Origin: Amycolatopsis alkalitolerans
GTDB lineage: Bacteria > Actinomycetota > Actinomycetes > Mycobacteriales > Pseudonocardiaceae
DNA: 64,000 nucleotides
Assembly (NCBI RefSeq): GCF_006152065.1
Contig: NZ_VDFW01000014.1
Coordinates: forward strand, 62,001 to 126,000
Reading direction: 5' to 3'
A model generated the notes under the pieces. That model ran no database searches and had not been told where the DNA came from. It saw nothing but the letters and a program-made list of their open reading frames with translations. Below, piece by piece: positions 42,217 to 51,162 of the stretch. The stretch's first letter is position 1; every line of letters starts with the position of its first letter. The position numbers and the translations under genes are program-made.

Positions 42217-43275
42217 TCAGCGTCCTGGAGGTAGATCTCGCGGGCCCGGGTGGGCCAGGTCCGGGGGCATCGGCTTGTTCGGCGCGTACGCGGGCGGGTG
42301 CCCGTCGGCGAGCGCGGCCGCCGAGTCGACCAGCCCGAAGCGGTCGCGCACCCTCCCCAGGAAATCCGGTTCCGACAGCCGCACCAGCTTCGAGCGCTTC
42401 GGCGCGCCATAGACGCTGATCCAGTCGCCCGGATCCAGCACGCCCCGCAACTGCCCGTCGACGCTGACCGCGACCTGGCCCGAGTGTTCGAGCACCAGGA
42501 TGCCGACCTGCTGCGAACTGTCGAGCACGACCGTGCGGTTGAACACCATGTGCGGGGCCACCGGCGTGAACACGAGCGCGTCCAGCTTCGGCGACACGAT
42601 CGGACCACCGGCGGCGAAGCTGTAGGCCGTCGAGCCGGTGGACGAAGCGACGATCAGCGCGTCCGCCGAGTACGACGCGAACAGCTTCCCGCCGACGTAC
42701 ACCGCCAGGCTCGCCTGCCGGTCGCGGGCGAGCTTCTCCACCACGATGTCGTTGAGCGCCAGCACATCCAGCGGTACGCCCCAGCCGGCCTCGCTCTTCA
42801 TCCCCGGCCGCACGCGCGGGGGCGGCAGCATCGGCCCGCGCCCGTACCGCAGCATCGCCTCGATGCCTTCCGGGATCTCCAGCGGCCGCGACGACCGCAT
42901 GGTCAGCGTCATCCGCGCGTCGACGGTCATCTCACCGCGATGGACCGCGTCGAGCGCGGCGCGCAGGTCTTCCGTGCCGACCTCGGTGAGGAACCCGACG
43001 CGCCCGACGTTCACCCCCAGCACGAGCGCGCTGACCGGCCCGGCCACCCGAACCCCGCGCAGGAACGTGCCGTCCCCGCCGACCGTGACGATGAGGTCCG
43101 GGTTCCCGGCGCGCGCCGCTTCTTCGCGCGCGTTGAGCCGGCTGTCGTCCCATACGTCGATATCGGCGCACGGGATCCCGTGTGATGCGGCCCATCGCCG
43201 CACTTCCCCCGCCGCCGCGAGGGCCGCCTCCTTACCGGCGTGGACGACGAGACCGACGCGCTCGACAGGCACCAT
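42217..43275 (-). CDS. nadK: NAD kinase
   Basis: A 352-residue ATP-NAD kinase that makes NADP. DLIVTVGGDGTFLRGVRVAG carries the catalytic GGDGT, GVNVGRVGFLTEV is the next block, and DALIVASSTGSTAYSFAAGG is the conserved NAD-binding turn. VSVDGQLRGVLDPGDWISVY is the family's C-terminal motif. It is about 50 residues longer than typical bacterial NadK, with an insert around residues 135-165 (YGRGPMLPPPRVRPGMK) and a Pro-rich tail. Five bases separate it from the meaB stop upstream, so they share an operon. Confidence 0.92.
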   Translation of the reverse strand: MVPVERVGLVVHAGKEAALAAAGEVRRWAASHGIPCADIDVWDDSRLNAREEAARAGNPDLIVTVGGDGTFLRGVRVAGPVSALVLGVNVGRVGFLTEVGTEDLRAALDAVHRGEMTVDARMTLTMRSSRPLEIPEGIEAMLRYGRGPMLPPPRVRPGMKSEAGWGVPLDVLALNDIVVEKLARDRQASLAVYVGGKLFASYSADALIVASSTGSTAYSFAAGGPIVSPKLDALVFTPVAPHMVFNRTVVLDSSQQVGILVLEHSGQVAVSVDGQLRGVLDPGDWISVYGAPKRSKLVRLSEPDFLGRVRDRFGLVDSAAALADGHPPAYAPNKPMPPDLAHPGPRDLPPGR

Positions 43276-43280
43276 GCAAC

Positions 43281-44210
43281 CTATTGTCCAGACCGGAGCG
43301 CGGCCAGCAGCGCGTCGGCCGCCGCATACGGGTCCAGCCTGCGGTCGACGACCTGCCCGGCCAGTTCGTCCAGCCGGCCGGTGTGAAAGTCCGTGGCCCG
43401 CAGCCGCCGCAACGCGATCGCCTCGACCTCGCTCGCCGCGCGCCGCCTACGCCGCCGCGAGAGCTCACCGCACGCTTCGAGCCGGTCGCGGTGCTCGCCG
43501 AGCGCGCGCACCAGGTCCTCCGCGCCCTGGCCCCGGGTGGCCACCGTGCGCACGATCGGCTTCTCCTCGTGCGCCATCGCCATCATCTGCTTCAGGTTCC
43601 GCACGACCGTCTCGGCCCCCTCGCGGTCGGCCTTGTTCACCACGAACACGTCCGCGATCTCGAGTATCCCCGCCTTCGCCGCCTGAACCCCGTCGCCCAT
43701 GCCCGGCGCGAGCAGGACCACGGTGGTGTCCGCGAGCCGCACGACGTCCACTTCGGACTGTCCGACACCGACGGTCTCGATGAGCACGACGTCGAACCCC
43801 GCCGCGTCGAGCACCCGGACGGCCTGCGGCGTCGCCCAGGCGAGACCGCCAAGGTGCCCCCTGGTGGCCATCGAGCGGATGAACACGCCGGGGTCGGTCG
43901 CGTGCTCGGTCATCCGGATGCGGTCACCGAGCAGCGCGCCGCCGGAAAACGGCGAGGACGGGTCGATCGCCAGCACGCCGACCCGCTTGCCTTCCTTGCG
44001 CAGCGCGGAAAGCAGCATCGAAGTGGACGAGGACTTGCCGACCCCGGGCGGACCGGTCAGCCCGATGACACGCGCGCGCCCGGTGTGCGGGGTGAGCGCG
44101 GCGGCGACCTCCCGAAGGCTGGGATGCGCGTCCTCGACCAGCGAGATCAGCTTGGCGACCGCGCGCGGCTGCCCCTCCCGCGCTTGGCCGACCAGGTCAG
44201 AAATGTTCAT
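43281..44210 (-). CDS. meaB: MeaB-type GTPase chaperone of methylmalonyl-CoA mutase
   Basis: A 309-residue G3E-type GTPase. Walker A is GLTGPPGVGKSSSTSMLLSA, then VLAIDPSSPFSGGALLGDRI, the switch/base region LIETVGVGQSEVDVVRLADT and NKAD for guanine recognition. These are the hallmarks of MeaB/ArgK, which protects and reloads the B12-dependent methylmalonyl-CoA mutase. ATG 44210 follows the thiolase stop by 22 bases. Methylmalonyl-CoA epimerase and Ccr nearby support the assignment. The mutase itself is not in the window. Confidence 0.95.
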   Translation of the reverse strand: MNISDLVGQAREGQPRAVAKLISLVEDAHPSLREVAAALTPHTGRARVIGLTGPPGVGKSSSTSMLLSALRKEGKRVGVLAIDPSSPFSGGALLGDRIRMTEHATDPGVFIRSMATRGHLGGLAWATPQAVRVLDAAGFDVVLIETVGVGQSEVDVVRLADTTVVLLAPGMGDGVQAAKAGILEIADVFVVNKADREGAETVVRNLKQMMAMAHEEKPIVRTVATRGQGAEDLVRALGEHRDRLEACGELSRRRRRRAASEVEAIALRRLRATDFHTGRLDELAGQVVDRRLDPYAAADALLAALRSGQ

Positions 44211-44232
44211 CCAGACGGTGAGCTTGGCCGGA

Positions 44233-45414
44233 CTAGGACACCCGCAGCAGCAGCGCGTCGCCCTGCCCGCCGCCGCCACACAGCGCCGCAGCGCCGAGAC
44301 CACCACCCCGGCGTTGCAACTCGTGGATCAGGTGCACGGCCAGCCGCGCGCCCGAAGCGCCGATGGGGTGCCCGAGCGCGATCGCGCCGCCGTTGACGTT
44401 CACCTTGTCCGGGCCGAGGCCCAGCTTCTCGCTGGAGACGACCCCGACCGCCGCGAAGGCTTCGTTGATCTCGACCAGATCCAGCGCGCTCACGTCGAGA
44501 TCCGCCTTGGCCAGTGCCTTCCGGATCGCGTTCGACGGCTGCTCGTGCAGGCTCGCGTCCGGGCCGGCGACGACGCCGTGCGCGCCGATCTCGGCGAGCG
44601 GGGTGATGCCCAGCTCCTCGGCCTTCTCGCGGCTGGCCACGACGACCGCCGCCGCGCCGTCGGAGATCTGCGAGGCCGAGCCCGCCGTGATGGTGCCGTC
44701 CGACGCGAACGCGGGACGCAGCTTCGCCAGGCTCTCGGCCGTGGTTTCGCCGCGGACCCCTTCGTCGGTGTCGAAAGCGATCGGTTCGCCCTTGCGTTGC
44801 GGAATCGTGACGGGGGCGATCTCCGCCTTGAACGCCCCGGACGCGATCGCCGCCGCGGCGCGCTGGTGCGAACGCGCGGAGAATTCGTCCTGCTGCTCGC
44901 GGGTGATCCCGTAGCGGGAGTTGTACTTCTCGGTGGAGGCGCCCATGGCGACCTGATCGAAGGCGCAGTAGAGGCCGTCGTGCGCCATGTGGTCGAGCAT
45001 CGTCACGTCGCCGTACTTGAATCCGGAGCGCGATTTCGGCAGGAGGTGCGGCGCCTGGGTCATCGACTCCTGCCCGCCCGCGACGACCAGGTCGAACTCG
45101 CCGGCGCGGATCAGCTGGTCGGCCAGCGCGATGGCGTCGAGGCCGGACAGGCACACCTTGTTGACGGTCAGCGCCGGGACGTCCATCGGAATCCCCGCGG
45201 CGACCGCGGCCTGCCGGGCCGGGATCTGGCCGGCACCCGCGGTGAGCACCTGGCCCATGATCGTGTACTGCACCGCCTCGGGCGCGACCCCGGCGCGTTC
45301 GAGCGCCGCCTTGATGGCCACCCCGCCCAGCTGAGCTCCGGAAAAGTCCTTCAGCGAACCCAGCAGTCGACCGATCGGGGTGCGGGCGGCACCCAGGATC
45401 ACCGAACCGGACAC
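44233..45414 (-). CDS. Acetyl-CoA acetyltransferase (thiolase)
   Basis: A 393-residue thiolase that condenses two acetyl-CoA to acetoacetyl-CoA or does the reverse. The nucleophile Cys is in [20 protein letters not shown] (about 88), [12 protein letters not shown] follows, [20 protein letters not shown] holds the catalytic His, and [16 protein letters not shown] holds the second Cys. GTG 45414 has GGAGG five bases upstream. It is the first gene of the thl-meaB-nadK run. With crotonyl-CoA carboxylase/reductase nearby, it fits the acetoacetyl-CoA to crotonyl-CoA entry into the ethylmalonyl-CoA branch. Confidence 0.95.
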   Translation of the reverse strand: MSGSVILGAARTPIGRLLGSLKDFSGAQLGGVAIKAALERAGVAPEAVQYTIMGQVLTAGAGQIPARQAAVAAGIPMDVPALTVNKVCLSGLDAIALADQLIRAGEFDLVVAGGQESMTQAPHLLPKSRSGFKYGDVTMLDHMAHDGLYCAFDQVAMGASTEKYNSRYGITREQQDEFSARSHQRAAAAIASGAFKAEIAPVTIPQRKGEPIAFDTDEGVRGETTAESLAKLRPAFASDGTITAGSASQISDGAAAVVVASREKAEELGITPLAEIGAHGVVAGPDASLHEQPSNAIRKALAKADLDVSALDLVEINEAFAAVGVVSSEKLGLGPDKVNVNGGAIALGHPIGASGARLAVHLIHELQRRGGGLGAAALCGGGGQGDALLLRVS

Positions 45415-45531
45415 GGCAGCCTCCAAAACGCGAACAACGGCGGTCTCCTTGACGATACCCGGCGGCCCCCGCTGGTACAGGTGTGAGCCGTGGCACGAGT
45501 TCGGGGTGGACGCCGCCTCTATGCTCCGGAT

Positions 45532-45969
45532 ATGAACGACGCGCTCAACACGCTCGTGACCACCATCGATCACGTGGGCGTCGCCGTGCCCGACCTCGAT
45601 GCCGCGATCGCGTTCTACGCCGAGAACTTCGGCCTGCGCGCCACGCATGAAGAGGTCAACGAGGAGCAGGGCGTCCGTGAGGCGATGCTCCACGCGCCGG
45701 GCGACGAGACCGGCCCCGCGGTCCAACTGCTCGCGCCGCTGCGCCCGGACTCCACGATCGCGAAGTTCCTCGACAGCAGGGGCCCGGGCCTGCAGCAGGT
45801 CGCCTACCGGGTGGAAGACGTCGAAGCGGCCGCGGAATCCTTGCGCGCCAAGGGTTTGCGGCTGCTCTATGACGAGGCGAAACGAGGCACGGCGAACAGC
45901 AGGGTCAACTTCGTGCACCCGAAGGACGCCGGCGGCGTGCTCGTGGAACTTGTCGAACCGGCTAAGTGA
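45532..45969 (+). CDS. mce: Methylmalonyl-CoA epimerase
   Basis: A 145-residue glyoxalase/VOC-fold enzyme that interconverts (2R)- and (2S)-methylmalonyl-Co[21 protein letters not shown] has the first metal His, [20 protein letters not shown] is the substrate loop, [15 protein letters not shown] follows, and [18 protein letters not shown] has the second His and the metal Glu. ATG 45532 was preferred over an upstream GTG since family members start at this point. It faces the TetR gene with an 8-base overlap at the ends, and is divergent from the thiolase operon. Confidence 0.95.
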   Translation: MNDALNTLVTTIDHVGVAVPDLDAAIAFYAENFGLRATHEEVNEEQGVREAMLHAPGDETGPAVQLLAPLRPDSTIAKFLDSRGPGLQQVAYRVEDVEAAAESLRAKGLRLLYDEAKRGTANSRVNFVHPKDAGGVLVELVEPAK

Positions 45970-46534
45970 CCGGGTGCGCCATCAGCGCCCCGGCGATGAA
46001 GTTCAGCTCCGCCTCCATCAGGCTCGGCGGCTCTTCCTCATGCCGGGCCACGGAGTGGCGGTAGCTCACGGCGAGCGCGAGCAGACCGGCCGCGCTGTCC
46101 ACATCGGCGACCGCGACGCCGCCCTCGCCCGCCGCGAGTATCACCGCCCGCACCTGCCGCACCAGCTGCTGGAACCGGTCGTTCAGCGCGGTACGCACCG
46201 CGCGGTGCGTATCCGCCTCACGCCACAGCAGATGCGACAGCATCCGTGAGCGGGCGAGCCGGGCGTCCAGTTCGGAAACCAGGCGCCGCAAGCTCTCTGC
46301 GATGTCCCCCGGCACCACGACCAGCGCGGGGTCGATCTGCTCGTCGGGCAACCGCTTGATCAGCGCGCCCAGCAGATCGGCCTTGCGCCGGAAGTAGTAG
46401 TGCACCAACCCTTTCGGCACCTTGGCGCGCTCCGCGATGCGGGAGGTGGGTGTCGCGTCGAAACCTGATTCGGCGAACAACTCCTCAGCCGCGAGAAGGA
46501 TGCGCTCCTTTGCCGGGGGCTCTTCCTGTTTCAG
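45962..46534 (-). CDS. TetR-family regulator with unusual start
   Basis: About 190 residues. The HTH is [20 protein letters not shown] and [20 protein letters not shown]; the rest is the helical ligand domain. No ATG, GTG or TTG lies at a sensible place: the frame stays open upstream inside the SPW gene in another frame. The best start is CTG 46534, which overlaps the SPW stop (CTGA) with a GGCAGG box before it, giving a normal TetR length. Likely targets are its own operon and ccr, whose promoter has a palindrome. Confidence 0.85.
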   Translation of the reverse strand: MKQEEPPAKERILLAAEELFAESGFDATPTSRIAERAKVPKGLVHYYFRRKADLLGALIKRLPDEQIDPALVVVPGDIAESLRRLVSELDARLARSRMLSHLLWREADTHRAVRTALNDRFQQLVRQVRAVILAAGEGGVAVADVDSAAGLLALAVSYRHSVARHEEEPPSLMEAELNFIAGALMAHPVT

Positions 46535-46902
46535 TGTTGACCTGCCATCCGTCCGTGAACGGCGTTCGCGACCGGCAGCGCCGCAGCGCCCGCCAGCAGG
46601 GTCAGCCCGCCGATGATCCAGGCGGACAGCGAAGCACCGGTCAGATCCGTGTAGCTCATCACCCAAGGCGAGATGACCAGAAGCGCGCCGAGCACGATCT
46701 GGAGACCCTCACCGTAGACGAGTCCCGGCATCGCCAGGGACACCAAACCATCCAGCGCGATGAGCGCGCCCAGCACGATCATCGTCCACAACGCGGCGTT
46801 GCTGGTGTCCACCCACAGGAACGACAGCACCGCCACCACCCCGAGAACCACCTCGGCCCAGTCATATGGACGCGTCCAAGCACGTGTCGAGGTTTCGGCC
46901 AT
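46531..46902 (-). CDS. SPW-repeat membrane protein
   Basis: A 123-residue membrane protein with four predicted helices, beginning with a soluble MAETSTRAWTRPYDWAEVVL. VLSFLWVDTSNAALWTMIVL and LLVISPWVMSYTDLTGASLS show the SPW-type Trp motifs at the helix ends. GLTLLAGAAALPVANAVHGR closes the protein. ATG 46902 has GGAGG before it. It is co-transcribed with the TetR gene, whose start overlaps its stop. Function of SPW proteins is unknown. Confidence 0.88.
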   Translation of the reverse strand: MAETSTRAWTRPYDWAEVVLGVVAVLSFLWVDTSNAALWTMIVLGALIALDGLVSLAMPGLVYGEGLQIVLGALLVISPWVMSYTDLTGASLSAWIIGGLTLLAGAAALPVANAVHGRMAGQH

Positions 46903-46993
46903 TGTGATCACCTCCTGCAAAGAACCTTTGCCTGCTCTTTAATTATCAGCCTTGATTGGCCGGCCGGTCAAGAACTAGCGGTGGCGTTCTTGG

Positions 46994-47007
46994 TTACCGG
47001 CCAGTAA
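46994..47007. promoter_or_regulatory. Palindrome upstream of ccr, candidate TetR operator
   Basis: TTACCGGCCAGTAA lies 35 bases before the ccr start. Its reverse complement shares TACTGGCCGGTA with the site at 22988 in front of enoyl-CoA hydratase. AAGAAC-N10-GTTCTT (46971-46992) is a second inverted repeat beside it. Confidence 0.55.
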
Positions 47008-47042
47008 TCTCACCCTCTACCTACGCACGGAAAGGCCCGCCG

Positions 47043-48380
47043 ATGACGCTGAAGGCCATCAGGGAAGCGATCCTGTCCGGCGATCTCGCCGCGGTCGGTT
47101 CGCTCGACCTGCCGGAGTCCTACCGCGGCGTGACCGTGCACGCCGACGAGGCGGGGATGTTCGAGGGGCTGGCGAGCCGCGACAAGGACCCGCGCAAGTC
47201 ACTGCACGTGGACGAGGTGCCGCTGCCCGAACTGGGACCCGGCGAGGCGCTCGTCGCGGTGATGGCCAGCGCCATCAACTACAACACGGTGTGGACTTCG
47301 ATCTTCGAACCGTTGCCGACCTTCAAGTTCCTGCAGCGATACGGCAAGCTCTCCCCGCTATCCAAGCGGCATGACCTGCCCTACCACGTGGTCGGCTCGG
47401 ACGCGGCCGGCGTCGTCCTGCGCACCGGGCCAGGTGTCCACCGGTGGAAGGCGGGCGACGAGGTCGTCGCGCACTGCCTCAACGTCGAGCTCGAAGGTCC
47501 AGACGGGCACAACGACACGATGCTCGACTCCGAGCAGCGCATCTGGGGCTTCGAGACCAACTTCGGCGGGCTCGCGGAGATCGCGCTGGTGAAGGCCAAC
47601 CAGCTGATGCCGAAGCCCGCGCACCTGACCTGGGAGGAGGCGGCCTGCCCCGGTCTGGTCAACTCGACGGCCTACCGGCAACTCGTCTCCCGCAACGGCG
47701 CCGACATGAAACAGGGCGACGTCGTGCTGATCTGGGGCGCGTCCGGTGGGCTCGGCTCCTACGCGACGCAGTACGCCATCAACGGGGGCGCGATCCCGGT
47801 GTGCGTCGTGTCGAGCCCGGAGAAAGCGGACATCTGCCGCAGACTCGGCGCCGAGCTGGTGATCGACCGCAGCGCGGAGGGTTACCGGTTCTGGAAGGAC
47901 GAGGAGACCCAGGATCCCAAGGAGTGGCAACGCTTCGGTGCCCGCATCCGCGAGCTGACCGGCGGTGAGGATCCGGACATCGTGTTCGAGCACCCCGGCC
48001 GCGAGACGTTCGGCGCATCGGTCTACGCCGCCCGCCGCGGCGGCACCATCGTCACCTGCGCGTCCACCTCCGGGTACCTGCACCAGTACGACAACCGGTA
48101 CCTGTGGATGAACCTCAAGCGGATCATCGGCTCCCATTTCGCGAACTACCGGGAATCGTGGGAGGCGAACCGGTTGATCGCCAAAGGCCTGATTCACCCG
48201 ACCCTGTCGAAGACCTACCCGCTGGAGGAAACCGGGCAAGCCGCCCTCGACGTGCACCGCAACGCCCATCAGGGCAAAGTCGGCGTGCTCTGCCTGGCTC
48301 CCGAAGAAGGTCTCGGTGTTCGTGACGGTAGCCTTCGCGAGCGGCATCTGGCTCGTATCAACTCGTTCCGGGGAGCCTGA
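47043..48380 (+). CDS. ccr: Crotonyl-CoA carboxylase/reductase
   Basis: A 445-residue medium-chain dehydrogenase/reductase that reductively carboxylates crotonyl-CoA to ethylmalonyl-CoA with NADPH. Hallmarks are VMASAINYNTVWTSIFEPLP, PYHVVGSDAAGVVLRTGPGV, AHCLNVELEGPDGHNDTMLD, the NADP turn LIWGASGGLGSYATQYAING, and FEHPGRETFGASVYAARRGG. These blocks and the length are diagnostic for Ccr. It feeds butyryl/ethylmalonyl extender units for polyketides or C2 assimilation. Thiolase, epimerase and MeaB nearby act in the same acyl-CoA network. ATG 47043 follows AAAGGCCCG. Confidence 0.95.
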   Translation: MTLKAIREAILSGDLAAVGSLDLPESYRGVTVHADEAGMFEGLASRDKDPRKSLHVDEVPLPELGPGEALVAVMASAINYNTVWTSIFEPLPTFKFLQRYGKLSPLSKRHDLPYHVVGSDAAGVVLRTGPGVHRWKAGDEVVAHCLNVELEGPDGHNDTMLDSEQRIWGFETNFGGLAEIALVKANQLMPKPAHLTWEEAACPGLVNSTAYRQLVSRNGADMKQGDVVLIWGASGGLGSYATQYAINGGAIPVCVVSSPEKADICRRLGAELVIDRSAEGYRFWKDEETQDPKEWQRFGARIRELTGGEDPDIVFEHPGRETFGASVYAARRGGTIVTCASTSGYLHQYDNRYLWMNLKRIIGSHFANYRESWEANRLIAKGLIHPTLSKTYPLEETGQAALDVHRNAHQGKVGVLCLAPEEGLGVRDGSLRERHLARINSFRGA

Positions 48381-48479
48381 CGGGCCTGAACCGTCACACA
48401 ACGCGTCGCGACTACCGCCGGCCCCTCGCCCACCGCCACCCTCAGCGGAGACGCTCCGCGTCACGGCTACCCTCATGAC

Positions 48480-49589
48480 ATGAGCCTTGGCGACGAACGG
48501 GAGCTTGTACCGCTGGGCGCCGGCTTCGATCTGGCGAAGCGCGGCTACGACCGGCATCAGGTGGACGAGCACCTGGAACGGCTCGACGGTGACCTCAAGA
48601 TGCTCGCCGCCGACCGGGATGCCGCGATCACCCAGGCCGGCGACCTCGCGCGGCAACTGGAAGCGGCGCGCGGCGAGATCGACAACCTGCGCGGCCAGGT
48701 GGAGCGGCTCGGCCAGCCGCCGACCACCGTCGAGGGGCTGTCCGAGCGTCTGCAGCGGATGCTCCGGCTGGCGCAGGACGAAGCGGCGGACACCCGGGCG
48801 CGCGCGGAAGCCGAAGCCGGGCACATCCGGGCGAAGGCGGAATCCGACGCGAGCGCCATGCGGGCGCGCTACGAGCAGTTGCTGTCCGAACTCGACACGC
48901 GGCGCAAGGAGATGGAGGCCGAGCACCGGAACGTGCTCGAGACCGCCCGCGGCGAGGCCGAGTCGATCAAGCAGCGGGCCAAACAGGAGCGCGACCGTCT
49001 CGACGCCGAGGCCGAGCAGCGCCGGACCAAGGTCGAAGAGGACTTCGAGATCGCCATGGCGGCGCGGCGCACGGAGGCCATGCGTGCGCTCGCCGAGCAG
49101 GAGGCCGCCAGCAAGGCCGAGGCCGAGCGCCGGGTCCGGGAAGCCACCGAGGAGGCCACCGAGATCCGCACGAAGGTCGCCGAGGAGGAGAGGACGACCA
49201 ACGAGGAGCTCGAACGCCGCCGCCGCGAGTCGCTCGAGGACGCCAACCGCCGCAAGCAGGCGTCGATCACCGAAGCCAACGCCCGGCTCGCCGAAGCGAC
49301 CGACGAGGCCCGGCGCCGGGTCCGCGAGGCGACCGAGGAGTCGAACAAGCGGATCAACGCCGCCGCCGAGCGGGTCGAAGCCCTGCGGTCGTTGCGTGCG
49401 GGCATCGCCGAGCAGGTCAAGGCGGCGAGGACCGTGCTCACGGAGGCGACCTCGGTGCTCACCGACGCGGCTCCCGCGGTCGAGCCGCTGCCGGAGGAGC
49501 AGCCCACCAAGCCGGCCACCCCGCGCCCGGCACCGCATCCGAAAAATGCTAACCCGAACGGGGCTGCGAGCAAACCGACTGGCGAGTAA
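48480..49589 (+). CDS. DivIVA-like coiled-coil protein, paralogue
   Basis: A 369-residue protein. The N-terminus (GAGFDLAKRGYDRHQVDEHL, ERLDGDLKMLAADRDAAITQ) is a DivIVA-type module. A very long coiled coil (about 60-330) is rich in Glu, Ala and Arg with repeated EA/EE heptads, and a Pro/Asn tail follows. It shares the order and the GLSERLQRMLRLAQDEAADT block with the protein at 15251-16120. Such rods are expected at poles or septa, or as cytoskeletal scaffolds like those of Streptomyces. ATG 48480 is the first start. The universal stress gene follows 44 bases later. Confidence 0.85.
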   Translation: MSLGDERELVPLGAGFDLAKRGYDRHQVDEHLERLDGDLKMLAADRDAAITQAGDLARQLEAARGEIDNLRGQVERLGQPPTTVEGLSERLQRMLRLAQDEAADTRARAEAEAGHIRAKAESDASAMRARYEQLLSELDTRRKEMEAEHRNVLETARGEAESIKQRAKQERDRLDAEAEQRRTKVEEDFEIAMAARRTEAMRALAEQEAASKAEAERRVREATEEATEIRTKVAEEERTTNEELERRRRESLEDANRRKQASITEANARLAEATDEARRRVREATEESNKRINAAAERVEALRSLRAGIAEQVKAARTVLTEATSVLTDAAPAVEPLPEEQPTKPATPRPAPHPKNANPNGAASKPTGE

Positions 49590-49633
49590 CCTTCAGCCAC
49601 GCGGTTCGGCGTGCATGGCCCGGAGGGACTCGG

Positions 49634-50083
49634 ATGACGGCTTATCACACTGTTGTCGTAGGGACGGACGGTTCGGATTCGTCCTTTCGCGCGGTCGACC
49701 GGGCCGCGTCGGTGACGGCCGATGCGGAAGCGCGGCTGGTGATCGTCTGCGCCTACTACCCGGCGAGCCAGAGCGAGGTCGAAAAGGCGCAGGACGTCCT
49801 GCGTGACGAGGCCTACCAGGTGGTCGGCTCCGCGCCGGCCGAGGACACGCTGCAGTCCGCCCGGGACCGCGCGGTGAAGCAGGGCGCGACGAACGTCGAG
49901 ACGGCGGCGGTCGTCGGCGATCCGGTGGAGGCGCTGCGGAAGGTCGTGTCACAGCGGTCGGCGGACCTGCTCGTCGTCGGCAACCGGGGGCTCAACACGC
50001 TGGCCGGGCGGATCCTCGGCTCGGTCCCGTCGGAGGTCGCGCGCAAGTCCGGGGTCGATGTGCTGATCGTGCACACGACCTGA
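49634..50083 (+). CDS. Universal stress protein (UspA family)
   Basis: A 149-residue single-domain UspA protein. The start VVVGTDGSDSSFRAVDRAAS carries the acidic ATP contact. The phosphate loop LLVVGNRGLNTLAGRILGSV gives the ATP-binding pattern G-x2-G-x9-G-S. It binds ATP and helps in dormancy or stress survival. The last residues DVLIVHTT form the closing strand. The cyclase gene begins 13 bases after its stop, so they are probably co-transcribed, which would tie this ATP binder to a cAMP-producing enzyme. Confidence 0.94.
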   Translation: MTAYHTVVVGTDGSDSSFRAVDRAASVTADAEARLVIVCAYYPASQSEVEKAQDVLRDEAYQVVGSAPAEDTLQSARDRAVKQGATNVETAAVVGDPVEALRKVVSQRSADLLVVGNRGLNTLAGRILGSVPSEVARKSGVDVLIVHTT

Positions 50084-50096
50084 GCCTGGATCTCGC

Positions 50097-51050
50097 GTGG
50101 ACCCCGAGCGGTTGGAGCGCATCCTCCTCGGCGGCGAGCGCCGGTACACGCGGCTACAGGTCGCGGAGAAGGCGGGCGTGGGCATCGAGCGGGCGGCGCG
50201 ACTGTGGCGGGCGCTCGGCTTCGCGACGGTCTCGGACGAGGAAGTCGTGTTCACCGACGCCGACGTCGAAGCGGTGCGGACAGCGGATCAGCTGATCTCC
50301 TCCGGCCTGCTGGACGCACCGCTGGAGACGGCCGTGACCAGGGCACTCGGTCAGCATCTGTCGCGGTTGGCCGAGTGGCAGGTGCACATGCTGTGGACGC
50401 TGATCACGGAGAACGAGGAGCTCCTGCGCGATGACCGGAAGGTGGAGCTCCTGGTCGCGCGGCTGGTGCCCGAACTGGAGCGGGTGCAGGACTTCGTCTG
50501 GCGACGGCATCTGGCGGCGTTCGCCGGCCGGGCCATGGTGTCCACGGACGACGATCCCGGCGCGCGCACCGAAGTGGCGGGATTCGTCGACATGGTCGGG
50601 TACACGCGGCTGACCAGGCGTATCGGCGAGACGGAGTTGAGCGAGATCCTCGAACGCTTCGAGGCGCTGGCGACGGAGGTCGTGGCCGAGCACCACGGCC
50701 GGATCGTGAAAATGATCGGTGACGAGGTCCTCTTCGTCGCCGACAGCCCGGTGGACGCCGCCGAGATCGCCCTGACGCTGACGGAACGGACCTCGGCGGA
50801 TCCGGGCTCGCCGGATGTGCGGGCGGGCATGGCGGCCGGCCGGATCCTGAGCCGCCTCGGCGATGTGTACGGGTCGGTGGTGAACCTGGCCGCCCGCCTG
50901 ACCTCGATCGCCCGCCCGGGCACGATCCTCGTCGACCGGGAGCTGGCGAGGGACCTGGCTTCGGCACGCGGGTACTCGGTCCGGCCACGCCGCCCAGCCG
51001 CTGTGCGCGGTTACGCGCGACTACGGCCGTACGCGCTCCGGCGCGGCTGA
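50097..51050 (+). CDS. Class III adenylate/guanylate cyclase with N-terminal regulator
   Basis: A 317-residue soluble cyclase. Residues 1-150 are a helical regulatory part beginning with a MerR-like HTH-type stretch (YTRLQVAEKAGVGIERAARL), as in pH-sensing mycobacterial Rv1264-like enzymes. The catalytic domain (about 160-300) has VAGFVDMVGYTRLTRRIGET with the first metal Asp and RIVKMIGDEVLFVADSPVDA with the Lys and second Asp. VVNLAARLTSIARPG carries the Asn/Arg of the transition state. This predicts an active adenylate cyclase. GTG 50097 is the start. Confidence 0.9.
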   Translation: MDPERLERILLGGERRYTRLQVAEKAGVGIERAARLWRALGFATVSDEEVVFTDADVEAVRTADQLISSGLLDAPLETAVTRALGQHLSRLAEWQVHMLWTLITENEELLRDDRKVELLVARLVPELERVQDFVWRRHLAAFAGRAMVSTDDDPGARTEVAGFVDMVGYTRLTRRIGETELSEILERFEALATEVVAEHHGRIVKMIGDEVLFVADSPVDAAEIALTLTERTSADPGSPDVRAGMAAGRILSRLGDVYGSVVNLAARLTSIARPGTILVDRELARDLASARGYSVRPRRPAAVRGYARLRPYALRRG

Positions 51051-51055
51051 GGACT

Positions 51056-51150
51056 TTAGGCCGGCAGCACCGCGTACTGGCGCACGTAGAGGTCCTTGTA
51101 CGTGACCGGGCCACGCGGGCCGGGCACCTTGTCCAGTACCCGCTCCGGCA
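51056..51150 (-). pseudogene. Duplicated 3' tail of proA
   Basis: This segment repeats the last about 85 bases of proA, offset by 107 bases. It encodes LDKVPGPRGPVTYKDLYVRQ followed by YAVLPA and a TAA stop, where proA has the same peptide with F in place of Y and a TGA stop. A piece of AVPE also recurs just before. The rest of the gene is absent. It is a remnant of tandem duplication or of a recombination event at the gene end, now with several silent changes, so it is not recent. Confidence 0.85.
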
Positions 51151-51162
51151 CAGCCGAGAACC

